Positions 1 to 8,823 of a stretch of DNA of 10,169 nucleotides are shown here, piece after piece. Every line of letters starts with the position of its first letter. Position 1 is the stretch's first letter. Source of the DNA: Bacteroidales bacterium UBA4417 (GTDB lineage: Bacteria; Bacteroidota; Bacteroidia; Bacteroidales; UBA4417); NCBI GenBank assembly GCA_002389705.1, contig DGQJ01000080.1, positions 1,029 through 11,197 on the forward strand, given 5' to 3'. Under the pieces are notes generated by a model. That model saw only the letters and a program-made list of their open reading frames with translations. It made no database searches and was not told the DNA's origin. Both the position numbers and the translations under genes were made by a program.

Positions 1-1470
1 TTACTCCATCTCCCATGTTGCTCCATCCTTGGTATCCTTTATGCTGATGCCGGCCTGTGCCAGGGCATCGCGAAGGCGGTCGCTGGTGGCCCAGTCCTTG
101 TTGGTACGGGCTTCGCGGCGCAGGTCAATTATAATATTCACCAGGTTGGCAATTACCTGGTTGCCGGCTTGCGGATCCGATTCGGGCACCAGCCCGAGAA
201 TGTCGAAAACAAAAGTATGCAAGGTGCTGCGCAGCAGTGCAATATCTTCGGTAGTCAGGCTTTCCTTTTTGTCGTGAACCGAATTAATAATGCGAACAGC
301 ATCGAACAGGTGCGCAATAAGAATTGGGCTGTTCAGGTCGTCGTTCATGGCTTCGTAGCACTTCGACTGCAGTGCGGCAATATCTAAGGTTGATTTGCTG
401 GCAGGAACCAGTTTTTCGAGGGTGGCAATACTTTTCATCATCCGCTGGAATCCCTTTTCGGAAGCCTGCAATGCCTCGTTGCTGAAATCGAGCGGGCTGC
501 GGTAATGCGCCTGCAGGATAAAGAAACGAACGGTCATGGGGCTGTAAGCTTTTTCGAGGGCAGCATGGGATCCGGCAAAGAACTCATCGAGCTGTATAAA
601 ATTACCCAGCGACTTGCCCATCTTTTGCCCGTTGATGGTTATCATGTTATTGTGCAGCCAGTAGCGGGCCGGGCTTTTGTGGTTGGCAACCGTGCTTTGT
701 GCAATTTCACTTTCGTGATGCGGAAACAGCAGGTCGAGGCCACCGCCGTGAATATCGAACTCCTCGCCCAGGTACTTGGTACTCATAGCCGAACATTCCA
801 GGTGCCAGCCCGGGAAACCGTCGCTCCACTCCGAAGGCCAGCGCATAATATGCTCAGGCTGTGCTTTTTTCCACAAGGCAAAATCGAAACTGTTGCGTTT
901 TTCGTCCTGCCCGTCGAGCTCGCGGGTGTTCGACAAGAGGTCTTCGATCACACGTCCCGACAGGATTCCGTACTTATGTTCGCGGTTATAGCGCTCCACG
1001 TCGAAATACACCGAGCCCTGGCTTTCGTAACCCATGCCGGCATTCAATATTTTTTTAACCATGGCAATCTGCTCAATGATATGGCCGGATGCCCTTGGTT
1101 CGATGCTTGGTTTCAGCACATTCAGTTTGTCGAGTGCGGCATGATACCGGTCGGTAAAATGCTGTACCACTTCCATGGGTTCCAGTTGCTCGAGTCGTGC
1201 TTTTTTAGCGATTTTATCCTCACCTTCATCGGCATCATTTTCGAGGTGACCCACGTCGGTAATATTGCGCACATAGCGCACCTTATAGCCCAGGTGGCGA
1301 AGGTAACGGAATACCAGGTCGAAAGTAATGGCCGGGCGTGCATGCCCCAGGTGAGCATCGCCGTATACCGTTGGCCCACACACATACATGCCTACGTGGG
1401 GAGCGTTAATTGGTACAAAAAGTTCCTTTTGGCGCGATAAAGTGTTGTGAACGAATAATTTATTTTCCAT
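1..1470 (-). CDS. cysS: Cysteinyl-tRNA synthetase
   Basis: This cytoplasmic class I synthetase charges tRNA-Cys with cysteine using ATP. The 489-residue product is complete, with its TAA stop at the left edge, and is slightly longer than the roughly 461 residues of the E. coli enzyme. Visible motifs, numbered from the chosen Met: HIGH-type motif HLGH at 40-43, KMSKS-type KMGKS at 283-287, and the zinc ligands C31, C226, H251 and E255. From C226 onward these ligands and KMGKS sit at a constant offset of 17 from the E. coli positions. The C-terminal helical part that recognises the anticodon is intact. An ATG nine bases upstream (1477-1479) would add three residues. I prefer 1470 because a -7 box at 1491-1498 predicts transcription starting near 1484, which leaves almost no leader for the upstream ATG, and because MENKL is a typical N-terminus. 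The gene runs divergently from the giant gene. Identification is secure; only the start is uncertain. Confidence 0.97.
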   Translation of the reverse strand: MENKLFVHNTLSRQKELFVPINAPHVGMYVCGPTVYGDAHLGHARPAITFDLVFRYLRHLGYKVRYVRNITDVGHLENDADEGEDKIAKKARLEQLEPMEVVQHFTDRYHAALDKLNVLKPSIEPRASGHIIEQIAMVKKILNAGMGYESQGSVYFDVERYNREHKYGILSGRVIEDLLSNTRELDGQDEKRNSFDFALWKKAQPEHIMRWPSEWSDGFPGWHLECSAMSTKYLGEEFDIHGGGLDLLFPHHESEIAQSTVANHKSPARYWLHNNMITINGQKMGKSLGNFIQLDEFFAGSHAALEKAYSPMTVRFFILQAHYRSPLDFSNEALQASEKGFQRMMKSIATLEKLVPASKSTLDIAALQSKCYEAMNDDLNSPILIAHLFDAVRIINSVHDKKESLTTEDIALLRSTLHTFVFDILGLVPESDPQAGNQVIANLVNIIIDLRREARTNKDWATSDRLRDALAQAGISIKDTKDGATWEME

Positions 1471-1490
1471 GATGCACATTTTGCAAGTTG

Positions 1491-1498
1491 CAAAGGTA
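1491..1498 (-). promoter_or_regulatory. Bacteroidota -7 box of the cysS promoter
   Basis: On the minus strand this reads TACCTTTG, an exact match to the Bacteroidota -7 consensus TAnnTTTG recognised by the primary sigma factor. A TTTC lies 17 bases upstream, an imperfect -33 element. Transcription would start around 1484, giving a leader of about 14 nucleotides before the ATG at 1470. No Shine-Dalgarno sequence is seen, as is usual in this phylum. The assignment comes from motif match and position only. Confidence 0.6.
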
Positions 1499-1986
1499 CC
1501 AAAAATAATATCGGCGAAAGTCAGAAATGTGGAGTGAAAAGCCAGGCATAAAATGGGATTTGCTGATTTGCCGGGGCTAAAGCGGTTGGTCCGACTTCAG
1601 CATTCAGCACTGATCTGTTTAATGAACGCGGTTTTACCCTCTCACGTTTGTTGCAAAAATTACCCGGGAACAGGAATCCTTTTTCACCCGATAACATCTG
1701 CAGTCGTTTGGCCAGATCCGTTACATTTGAAATGAAAATCATCCGTATTTCACTTAAAATTAGCCCTTTTCGCAATAAATGAGCTGGTTAACCAGGCCTG
1801 TTCGGGGAAGTTAAATGATTTCGGTTTTCGGCAATGCATAATTATGTAAAGCATATAAAATCAATAATATAGAAAATTTTAAAGCAAATGTTCTGATCCC
1901 GAAACCGGCACCTGCCGACCGGGTTGCCATGGACTGGCTTGGTTTGCCGGGGCATTTAGCGGTCGGAATGCTTTTTGATTAAGCCG
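1499..1986. other. Divergent intergenic region without a recognised gene
   Basis: This stretch between cysS and the giant gene holds no tRNA, rRNA or CRISPR array that I can recognise and no convincing coding region. A minus-strand open frame at 1521-1775 (84 codons) has no recognisable family and an odd composition, so it is not called. Sequence details: a perfect 12-base palindrome CTGGTTAACCAG at 1784-1795; a 10-base palindrome CATAATTATG at 1837-1846; an AT-rich tract at about 1840-1885; an exact 11-base repeat TTTGCCGGGGC at 1567-1577 and 1943-1953; and a 7-base inverted repeat CCGACCG/CGGTCGG at 1915-1921 and 1960-1966. A second plus-strand TAnnTTTG match (TACATTTG) lies at 1722-1729; a start there would give a leader of nearly 290 nucleotides. 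Confidence 0.5.
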
Positions 1987-1994
1987 TATCTTTG
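1987..1994 (+). promoter_or_regulatory. Bacteroidota -7 box of the giant gene promoter
   Basis: TATCTTTG matches the TAnnTTTG consensus exactly and is followed by the common CAAA. Transcription would start near 2000, about 20 nucleotides before the ATG at 2022. No TTTG sits at the usual -33 distance; the nearest, at 1974-1977, is too close. The inverted repeat CCGACCG/CGGTCGG at 1915-1966 lies just upstream and could be an operator, but that is speculation. The ATG lacks a purine-rich ribosome binding site. Confidence 0.6.
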
Positions 1995-2021
1995 CAAAAA
2001 ATTTCTTAAACTGGTTAAGTT

Positions 2022-5000
2022 ATGCAAATTTCAGGCACCCCGAAAATTAAACTTACGTCCGAAGCAAAAGGATTTATATCGTTGTTTGCCGCCCTGGGCG
2101 AACGTTCCGAAAATTTTATCCCGGATTGGGTATTCAAGAGCCTGAAGAACTTTGTGCATCTCTGCCACGAAGAACCTGTTGACCCCGCCAGGCAGGAGCT
2201 GGAAATAAACAAGGCGATGCTTGAGCTTAAAGAAGCCATTCCCGGGTATGTTGACGTTGCCCTGATGATTTACCCGCATGAAAATTCAAAGGCTTTCGAA
2301 TACAGTGCACGCAACAAGGCTTTCAAACAGCGGCTCAACGCGCTTATGGATACCGAAATGGTAGATGAGGAGCAGAAAAAGCATTTTACCAGTATTCTGA
2401 AAATGCAGGATTTCAGCATCGGCACACCGCCGGTTTCGCAGTACCTGATTAATTTCCTGAACCAGATACTGCTGGGCGAAAATGTAAATGAGCTCCGTAA
2501 GTTCCGCGACCTGATTGGTATTACCGGGTATATTGAAATTGCCCAGTGGAATTACCTGCTCGATGTGCTCGACCAAATGGTTAGCCAGAGCACACATTAT
2601 ACAACCAAAGCCGAAGTCGACAGTTTCCTGAACCGTTGCGATTCGGGGGTTAATTTTAAAGGCCTCAATGGGTTTATCCGTACCCTGGTAAGCGGCACAG
2701 CCGATACAGCCATCGACCTGCTGGCCGGGCATGTTTTTAATCCTGCCGTGGTAAAAGTTATTGATTTTACTACTCCCGACCAGGTGTATGAAGCCATCAG
2801 CAGCGATACCACCAGCGTTTTTGCGGTGAAAATCAGGAATATGCGCCAAAACCCGTTTAACGAGTACAAATGGTTCCCGCTGCTTTCGCGCATTGTGTTT
2901 ATCGACGACTCGCCCGAATCGCGGGCAACCAACACCTGCCTGGTATTTGCTTTTCACATCGATATTATAACTACCCTCAACAAAGCGCACACCAAGAAAC
3001 TGGGCGCACCGGCCAATACACAGATGAACCTGAGGCTGGTATTGGATAAAGTGAACCCGGCCAACCTGATGCTTTTCAGGCAGTCGGCGGAACGTAAAAT
3101 ACTCGATTACGAAGAAGAGCTCCGGCAATTGAAAAGTGAGCAGCTTGCAGACAGTAACAACCCCGACCAGGACCTGATCCTTTATAAATTTGATGAATTT
3201 GCGCGGCAGATACTGCGCGATAAGTATACCCTCAGCAAACTGGTAGGCTACCTCACGCTTATTGAATACATCCGCGATCCGCAGAAACACCGCAAAATAA
3301 ACGAAGCGCTGATCCTGGAGTTCGAAACCCGCATGAAGCAATATTTTTATGGGGATAATCCGCAGTTGCACATTGCCACCATACTGGAGGGCGGCGGCCG
3401 AACCCAGATAAAACTTTACGGCGACTTTTTGCTGCAGCGGAAAATCAAATCCATTAAAAAAGAAACCGCGCAGCGCTGCAAGGTAATCCTCGATATTATT
3501 CCTGATACCTACCAGCGAACCCTCAACAACCATTTTCACAAAAATTTCGGTATAAACCTGTTTCTCGAAAAATACAAGGAGTATCTTACCAAAGTTGAAA
3601 ACGAAGCCAATAACCGCGGCCGTTTCCGTAATTTCCTGATCGACCTGGGCATTGTTTCAAAATACGATAAACTCAACGCCGAAGAACAGGAAATTGTCCG
3701 CGAATTTATCGGCGCCCTGGGGAACCTCGATAAAACATCGGTTTCGGACGATGTGCAGATGATCATCCGCGACCTGTTGTTTTCGCACTACCCGCTTCGC
3801 CCGTTTGTGTTCCTCAACCGTACTGCATCGTGGGAATATACCGACCTGCTGCCTGCCGATCGCTTCGACATAAACCCTTTCGATATTGAAGTAGAGCTGG
3901 ATGAAGAAGGACGAATTGATTACGAGCGGTTCCTGAACAAATTGCAGCGGATTAAAAACTCGTTCCAGCTTTTCGACGAAACCGGGAACCTCTGGGACCG
4001 TTTTTGTACCAACTCAACCATCATTATCAACGATCCGAGCAACCCCAGCGGGTACAGCGATTTTAACGATGTGGCCCTGCTCAAACTACTGAAATTCCTG
4101 AGTCACAGCCAGATCACACTCTTCCTCGACGAAGCTTACAACGACTCGGTTAAAATCGACGATCCCGAAGAACCCAAATGGTGTACCATCAGCCGGTACA
4201 TAATGAACAATATCTCGGCTATGGGCAAAATTTCGATGGTTTCGAGCGTTAGCACCACCAAAAACCTGGGTGCCACCGGCAACAGGTTAGGCTCGCTGGT
4301 GGCTTCGCCCGGGCGCAAGGATGTGATTGAATTTGCCAAAAGCGTAAATACACCTTTAAAAGGCAATACAAATTCACTTTTTATACTGGTAAATGTGCTC
4401 GAAATGGCACAGCTGGGCAAAAAGGTGAAGGATATGATGGAGAAAAACCTGGCTAAAGATGCCTCGAGGGCAAAAATAAAGGAACAGCTCCATAATTTTA
4501 TAAAGGAAGAAATTGCTAAAAATACCCATGTAACCCTTGCCAATGCAGGCGATGAGGTAAAACGAGCTTCCCTGTTCGAGGGTAGCCCGCTGCATATTTT
4601 CCTGCTCGACGAACTGGTGAGCCTCGATAAACTGGATGTGCTCGAACTGCCCGATGACTTTAAATACAAGGGCGAAGCATTTTTCAGCTACTACAAAAAT
4701 CATATTGTCCGCGAGCTGAACCGTTTCAGGGTGAACCGCATTTTCCGGGCCGAGGCACTTTCGCGCCTCGAAAAAGCAAAAGCAGTAGCTTACCGCGTGC
4801 TTGATGAGGAGCAGGCAACCGATTGGTGCAATGTGCTCGAAAGCGATGGATCATACCTGTTCAACCTGGTGCTGAACGACTTTTTCTCGCATCACGATAT
4901 CGAAAAATTTACCAAGCGCATGGCCGAAACCCGGGGCGTGGCTATAATTCCTTACCGAAGCGGCTTCCTGCGGTTTTCGCTGGGCGATTACCTTGATGGT

Positions 5001-8000
5001 ACCGAAGCCGGCTACAAGGCGCTGAATACCGAACTCGAATGCGCAATAAGGCTGTTTGTAAAATACTGGAAACAGTTTTATGCTATTAAATCGAACCCCG
5101 CAAACAAAGGGCTGCGCACCGACGATATCCTGAACCAGATATTCACCGAAAAAACCGACGAGCTTTTTGTTTCGAAAATTGCCGAAGATTTTGCCCTGGT
5201 AAAAGGCCTGGTGAAAAAACAGATCGAAAATCTGAAAATCAGCGATATCAAGAGCATATACCTGCCTTTCCCCAAAGCTTGTGGCTTAAGCATCAGTTCC
5301 ATTGGCAGCAGCGAAAATGCCGTTTTCGAATTTTATGAAAATATAGGCCAATGCAGTAACCTGCTGGAGTTTATCGGCAGCAAGGCTTTCTCCAAAGTAT
5401 ACGAAAACCTGTTGCCGCAGGTTTACAAAAAAATTCCTGCCATCCGCAGTTTCGATATCAACGAAGTAATAGCCAGGTATGGGAAACCGACACTGCTCAA
5501 ATATGTAAAGAGTAAAATTGAGTTTCAGCCCGATTCGCACCTGCTCGACGATCCCGAGGAACTGCTGATTATGAAGGAGATATTGCTTGAACTGGAAAGA
5601 ATCCTTTTCAGCGATGCCAAGGTGAAACTGCTGGCGCTGGATGCAAGCACTGCCGACCCGGCCGGCGACCTGGCCCGGTTAGAAGGCTATAACCGCATTA
5701 TGCGCAAGTACATTGAGGAAATACTTATCCATTTTAACCTGCCTTTTGCACAACAGCGGCAGGAGCCCTCGGTAGAGGAGGTTTTTGTATCGGCCGTCGA
5801 AAAATTCGAAGAAATCACCGGCAAGTCGGCCTCTGAAATCGACCTGGGAGTGCGCATCAGCAACCTGGTGGCAGCTACCAGCAACTCAGCCGATTTCCGC
5901 AATCATCCTTACGCGCATAGCCTTACCGGCATGCTGGCCGAAGTAGCATTCAGCAAAATACCTACCAGGGGAAACCTGGCCGATAACCTGTTGCATTTAT
6001 GGCTGGTGTACAGGTTCAGGTTCTTTTCGAAACAGGTTGTGGATAAAATTGAACCTGTTATTGCCCGGCTCGATGGGCATGCTGAACCCGATACCAGGCT
6101 GTACGCCGAAAAACTTTTTAAACTTGAAATTGAACAGCTTTTTGAAGAGAAATTTGAATTACGCAGACATAAAGTTGCCAAGGCCGAACTCAATATGCTG
6201 GTACGCGATATTGCACTTTTCCTCACCGGCATGCTGAACCGGGCCAAAGGCACCGATTTTTACAGTTATTATAATCATTATATCATCAAGTTCACGCTTG
6301 CCGGTTTCACCCGCCAGAATTCGGCCATCAACGAAATGGTGCAGCACGGGTATACCTTGTATCACGATTTCGAAATGAAAAACAAGGTGCTTGAGAAATA
6401 CCAGGGTGGCAAACTGGCTTGGATAAACCAGTTGATGAGCCGTTGCGGTGTAATAGCTGCGGAACAACCGGTGCAAACCCATACCCGGATGAAAACCGAT
6501 GCCAAGAAGCGCGAATATCCTTTCCATAAAATTGACCGCACCGAGGCCAGCCACCCAGCTGAACTTCCGGGTACAGAAATTTCGCCGCGGGAGTTTATCA
6601 AAAACATGGCCACCAGGCCTTCGAGCCATTTCTTCGCGCAGCGGCTTGCCAAGTTTGTACAGCATATTAACGGCGATGACTACCGCTGCCGTATTGTAAA
6701 ACGTGGGCTGGTAAAGGAACTTTACATTTTCCAGAAATCGTATCTCAAATACCTGGCCGATAATTTCAGGCTCATTGCGCCCGAATCGCTCTCGCTCGAA
6801 GAAGTTCAGAATTTTGTTCCGGATATCATCCTGTTTTACGGTGCCCCCGAAAAAGTGATTTCCTACCCGCAGATTGGCTATTTCGATATGCCCGGACCCG
6901 ATGGCAACATCAAAACTTTTGTAACTCCGCTCAAAAAGAAGGTCGACTATTACGGTGATATCAAGAAGCCGCGCCTCACCTTGCTCAACGAAAAAGTGAA
7001 GGAAATGGGTGGTGTGCCGGTACATGGCTCGCTGTTTGCCGTTGAGGAAGACGATGGAACTATTTTCGTGGTGCAGGTAAGTGGCGACAGTGGCGTTGGT
7101 AAATCGGAAATGCTTGCCGCCATGATGCTGAAGTGGCTCAAAAAAGACTTACCCGGCATACGCTCCATTAAGCTGATTGCAGGCGATATGCTGCATCTTT
7201 TCCCCGACAAGGCCGGAAATCTTTATGGTATCGGCACCGAAGTGGGTGATTTCAGCCGGGTTACCGATTTCGATCCCGATTATATCCGGCAGTACAGGTC
7301 ACTCTTCGAAAGCAGTGCCGACAGCAATGTTGACGACCTGAATTCCCGCTCAACCATCAGCGGCTTCTGCGATATAAGCATGCCGTTTAAAATTGATATC
7401 TGGCTTACCGCCTGGAATTTTGCACGCGAAGAAGCCGGCGTGTCGCATTATTTTAACCACGAAAACTTCCTGCTGTACCGCGAATCGCATGGCGAACGCA
7501 TGGAAAAAGCCACCAGTGGTGATTTGCCCAGTTTCCAGCGCACATTTTTGCGGTACACAGCCGATAAAAATATTGTCGAAATACTCGATCGCCACGGTAA
7601 CTACCTCGATACCGTGCTTGATTGGGAATACGATGAAGAAATCGGAAATTTTTACCTCTGCTCTTCATACAAACTGATGGATAAAATTGATGTTGAGGAT
7701 GTTGTAAATAAAGTATTCGTCGGGAAAAAGATAAAAGAAGGTGATAAGAAATACCGTATTGAACAGGTTAAATTCGATATTATTAAAAACCGGTTCCGCT
7801 ATACAGCCGTATCTGTTGATGATGAAAATGCACATATCGAAAGGGTGCTGGATCGTAAGTTGTTCCACGCTCTTTTCAACGCGCTTGCCTCAACACCGGG
7901 TGGCAATCCTTTTATAGCCGAGGAAGGCGAAGAAAAAAGCCGTCAGTACCTGGTTGAGTTGTTGCGCGGCGGCGCTGATGGAAAGGGGATGGGTCGTCAT

Positions 8001-8702
8001 ATCCAAACCGGCCTGCTGAGCACCGATCTGGGCAAGAAGGGTAAGGAAATTGTTGGCCCGCAGAAAGCTGCCGAAGACCTGAAACGTTTTATCCGCGAAG
8101 TAAGAATACAACGTCCGGAGATCAACCTTCACAAGCAACTGGTTAAGGAACTCATTATTGAGAAATATGGCCCGTTGTTTAAACACCACAAGCACAGCCT
8201 CGAAGTATGGAGATACAACTATTATCTCTTCCAGCTGGAGCAGATGCGCAAAGCCCGCTTTGTGCGCCTCGATGATCCCAAATCGGAAGTAAAAGTGAAC
8301 CTGAAAGGCTATGAGCCACTCAGTGCAAACCACGAATTCAGCCCGTTGCTGGTTACGCCAAACACCAATATTGAGATAAACGGGTATAGCGAAACCTATG
8401 ACCAGCTGATGCAGATACCGCATACCCTCGATTTTGCCGAAGAGCTTTATCTCATGTGTAAGGATGTTTACGTAGCTGAGGGATATAGTACCGATACCAT
8501 TATAAACAATATGGTGGTGCAGTTACTGCTGGCATACGGGTATATTGATGTTGAGGATTTATCGCGCGGTAAAATCACCGAAAAGGCCAACCGCGAAACC
8601 ATTGCTGCTGCCCGCCATGCCGCCACACGAAGGTACCGCGAAGTTATTGCTTCCTCCTTAAAGAGCACTGCTGGCGATGCTAAAAAAGGCAAAGTGAAAT
8701 AA
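2022..8702 (+). CDS. Giant protein with PLP aminotransferase-like core and HprK/PEPCK-like kinase domain
   Basis: This gene encodes 2226 residues (about 250 kDa by estimate) with no signal peptide or membrane segment seen, so it is probably cytoplasmic. Residues 1-500 are mostly helical and unrecognised, with a likely coiled coil near 354-395. Residues about 500-1000 resemble a fold-type-I aminotransferase: NPSG at 674-677 (the NPTG-type turn), DEAY at 703-706 (Asp for the pyridine nitrogen, Tyr for the ring oxygen), K747 in STTK as the likely Schiff-base lysine, R755 in GNRLG, and R984 in FLRFSLG as the likely substrate carboxylate ligand. Residues about 1000-1475 are helical and unrecognised, followed by a polar linker at 1478-1522. 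The last part carries VHG at 1667-1669, Walker A GDSGVGKSE at 1688-1696, an AGD at 1720-1722 where HPr kinase has ADD, and SRSTISGFCDI at 1775-1785 resembling the HprK signature region. The end of the protein is lysine-rich. Base and codon use look like those of the neighbours. Domain assignments are motif-based; substrate and pathway are unknown. It stands alone between a divergent and a convergent gene. Confidence 0.9.
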   Translation: MQISGTPKIKLTSEAKGFISLFAALGERSENFIPDWVFKSLKNFVHLCHEEPVDPARQELEINKAMLELKEAIPGYVDVALMIYPHENSKAFEYSARNKAFKQRLNALMDTEMVDEEQKKHFTSILKMQDFSIGTPPVSQYLINFLNQILLGENVNELRKFRDLIGITGYIEIAQWNYLLDVLDQMVSQSTHYTTKAEVDSFLNRCDSGVNFKGLNGFIRTLVSGTADTAIDLLAGHVFNPAVVKVIDFTTPDQVYEAISSDTTSVFAVKIRNMRQNPFNEYKWFPLLSRIVFIDDSPESRATNTCLVFAFHIDIITTLNKAHTKKLGAPANTQMNLRLVLDKVNPANLMLFRQSAERKILDYEEELRQLKSEQLADSNNPDQDLILYKFDEFARQILRDKYTLSKLVGYLTLIEYIRDPQKHRKINEALILEFETRMKQYFYGDNPQLHIATILEGGGRTQIKLYGDFLLQRKIKSIKKETAQRCKVILDIIPDTYQRTLNNHFHKNFGINLFLEKYKEYLTKVENEANNRGRFRNFLIDLGIVSKYDKLNAEEQEIVREFIGALGNLDKTSVSDDVQMIIRDLLFSHYPLRPFVFLNRTASWEYTDLLPADRFDINPFDIEVELDEEGRIDYERFLNKLQRIKNSFQLFDETGNLWDRFCTNSTIIINDPSNPSGYSDFNDVALLKLLKFLSHSQITLFLDEAYNDSVKIDDPEEPKWCTISRYIMNNISAMGKISMVSSVSTTKNLGATGNRLGSLVASPGRKDVIEFAKSVNTPLKGNTNSLFILVNVLEMAQLGKKVKDMMEKNLAKDASRAKIKEQLHNFIKEEIAKNTHVTLANAGDEVKRASLFEGSPLHIFLLDELVSLDKLDVLELPDDFKYKGEAFFSYYKNHIVRELNRFRVNRIFRAEALSRLEKAKAVAYRVLDEEQATDWCNVLESDGSYLFNLVLNDFFSHHDIEKFTKRMAETRGVAIIPYRSGFLRFSLGDYLDGTEAGYKALNTELECAIRLFVKYWKQFYAIKSNPANKGLRTDDILNQIFTEKTDELFVSKIAEDFALVKGLVKKQIENLKISDIKSIYLPFPKACGLSISSIGSSENAVFEFYENIGQCSNLLEFIGSKAFSKVYENLLPQVYKKIPAIRSFDINEVIARYGKPTLLKYVKSKIEFQPDSHLLDDPEELLIMKEILLELERILFSDAKVKLLALDASTADPAGDLARLEGYNRIMRKYIEEILIHFNLPFAQQRQEPSVEEVFVSAVEKFEEITGKSASEIDLGVRISNLVAATSNSADFRNHPYAHSLTGMLAEVAFSKIPTRGNLADNLLHLWLVYRFRFFSKQVVDKIEPVIARLDGHAEPDTRLYAEKLFKLEIEQLFEEKFELRRHKVAKAELNMLVRDIALFLTGMLNRAKGTDFYSYYNHYIIKFTLAGFTRQNSAINEMVQHGYTLYHDFEMKNKVLEKYQGGKLAWINQLMSRCGVIAAEQPVQTHTRMKTDAKKREYPFHKIDRTEASHPAELPGTEISPREFIKNMATRPSSHFFAQRLAKFVQHINGDDYRCRIVKRGLVKELYIFQKSYLKYLADNFRLIAPESLSLEEVQNFVPDIILFYGAPEKVISYPQIGYFDMPGPDGNIKTFVTPLKKKVDYYGDIKKPRLTLLNEKVKEMGGVPVHGSLFAVEEDDGTIFVVQVSGDSGVGKSEMLAAMMLKWLKKDLPGIRSIKLIAGDMLHLFPDKAGNLYGIGTEVGDFSRVTDFDPDYIRQYRSLFESSADSNVDDLNSRSTISGFCDISMPFKIDIWLTAWNFAREEAGVSHYFNHENFLLYRESHGERMEKATSGDLPSFQRTFLRYTADKNIVEILDRHGNYLDTVLDWEYDEEIGNFYLCSSYKLMDKIDVEDVVNKVFVGKKIKEGDKKYRIEQVKFDIIKNRFRYTAVSVDDENAHIERVLDRKLFHALFNALASTPGGNPFIAEEGEEKSRQYLVELLRGGADGKGMGRHIQTGLLSTDLGKKGKEIVGPQKAAEDLKRFIREVRIQRPEINLHKQLVKELIIEKYGPLFKHHKHSLEVWRYNYYLFQLEQMRKARFVRLDDPKSEVKVNLKGYEPLSANHEFSPLLVTPNTNIEINGYSETYDQLMQIPHTLDFAEELYLMCKDVYVAEGYSTDTIINNMVVQLLLAYGYIDVEDLSRGKITEKANRETIAAARHAATRRYREVIASSLKSTAGDAKKGKVK

Positions 8703-8724
8703 GTAAAGGCCTCATTTTTGAAAC

Positions 8725-8762
8725 AAAACCTCGTCGGGAAATCAGCCCGGCGAGGTTTTTTT
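8725..8762 (+). terminator. Rho-independent terminator of the giant gene
   Basis: AACCTCGTCGGG at 8727-8738 pairs with CCCGGCGAGGTT at 8746-8757, a 12-base stem with one G-U wobble and a 7-base loop. A run of seven T follows at 8756-8762. It begins 22 bases after the TAA stop. Read on the minus strand the hairpin is followed by TTTTGTTT, so it could act weakly as a second terminator for the GH3 gene. Confidence 0.9.
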
Positions 8763-8790
8763 ATGCTATGCAAATATCAAGAGTAACAAT

Positions 8791-8823
8791 AAAAAACTGC
8801 CGGGAAACAGTTTACGGCAGTTT
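8791..8823 (-). terminator. Rho-independent terminator of the GH3 gene
   Basis: On the minus strand AAACTGCCG (8823-8815) pairs perfectly with CGGCAGTTT (8802-8794) around a 12-base loop, followed by a run of T; the A tract at 8791-8796 supplies six. It lies 53 bases beyond the TAG stop of the glycoside hydrolase. One arm lies in a 10-base tandem duplication CAGTTTACGG at 8808-8817 and 8818-8827. Confidence 0.8.

Noticed and set aside
505..1440. Plus-strand open frame of 311 codons opposite cysS
   Set aside because: It is fully antisense to a confidently identified gene; its sequence mirrors cysS codons and matches no family.
1722..1729. Second TAnnTTTG match on the plus strand
   Set aside because: It is far from the giant gene start and has no -33 element at the usual distance. 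The box at 1987-1994 is better placed.
1521..1775. Minus-strand open frame of 84 codons in the intergenic region
   Set aside because: No recognisable family, unusual C-terminal composition, and it lies directly upstream of cysS where promoter DNA is expected. A degraded gene remnant cannot be excluded but has no positive support.
1784..1795. Perfect palindrome CTGGTTAACCAG as a terminator or RNA hairpin
   Set aside because: It has no loop of its own and no following T run, and neither flanking gene ends here. It may be a protein-binding site but nothing else supports that.
2286..3539. Minus-strand open frame of 417 codons inside the giant gene
   Set aside because: Long antisense frames arise from the codon bias of the real gene. 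The plus-strand frame is continuous with recognisable domains downstream, and the antisense product has no recognisable motif.
6159..7025. Minus-strand open frame of 288 codons inside the giant gene
   Set aside because: Same reasoning: antisense shadow overlapping the approach to the P-loop domain, no motif, no promoter or terminator of its own.
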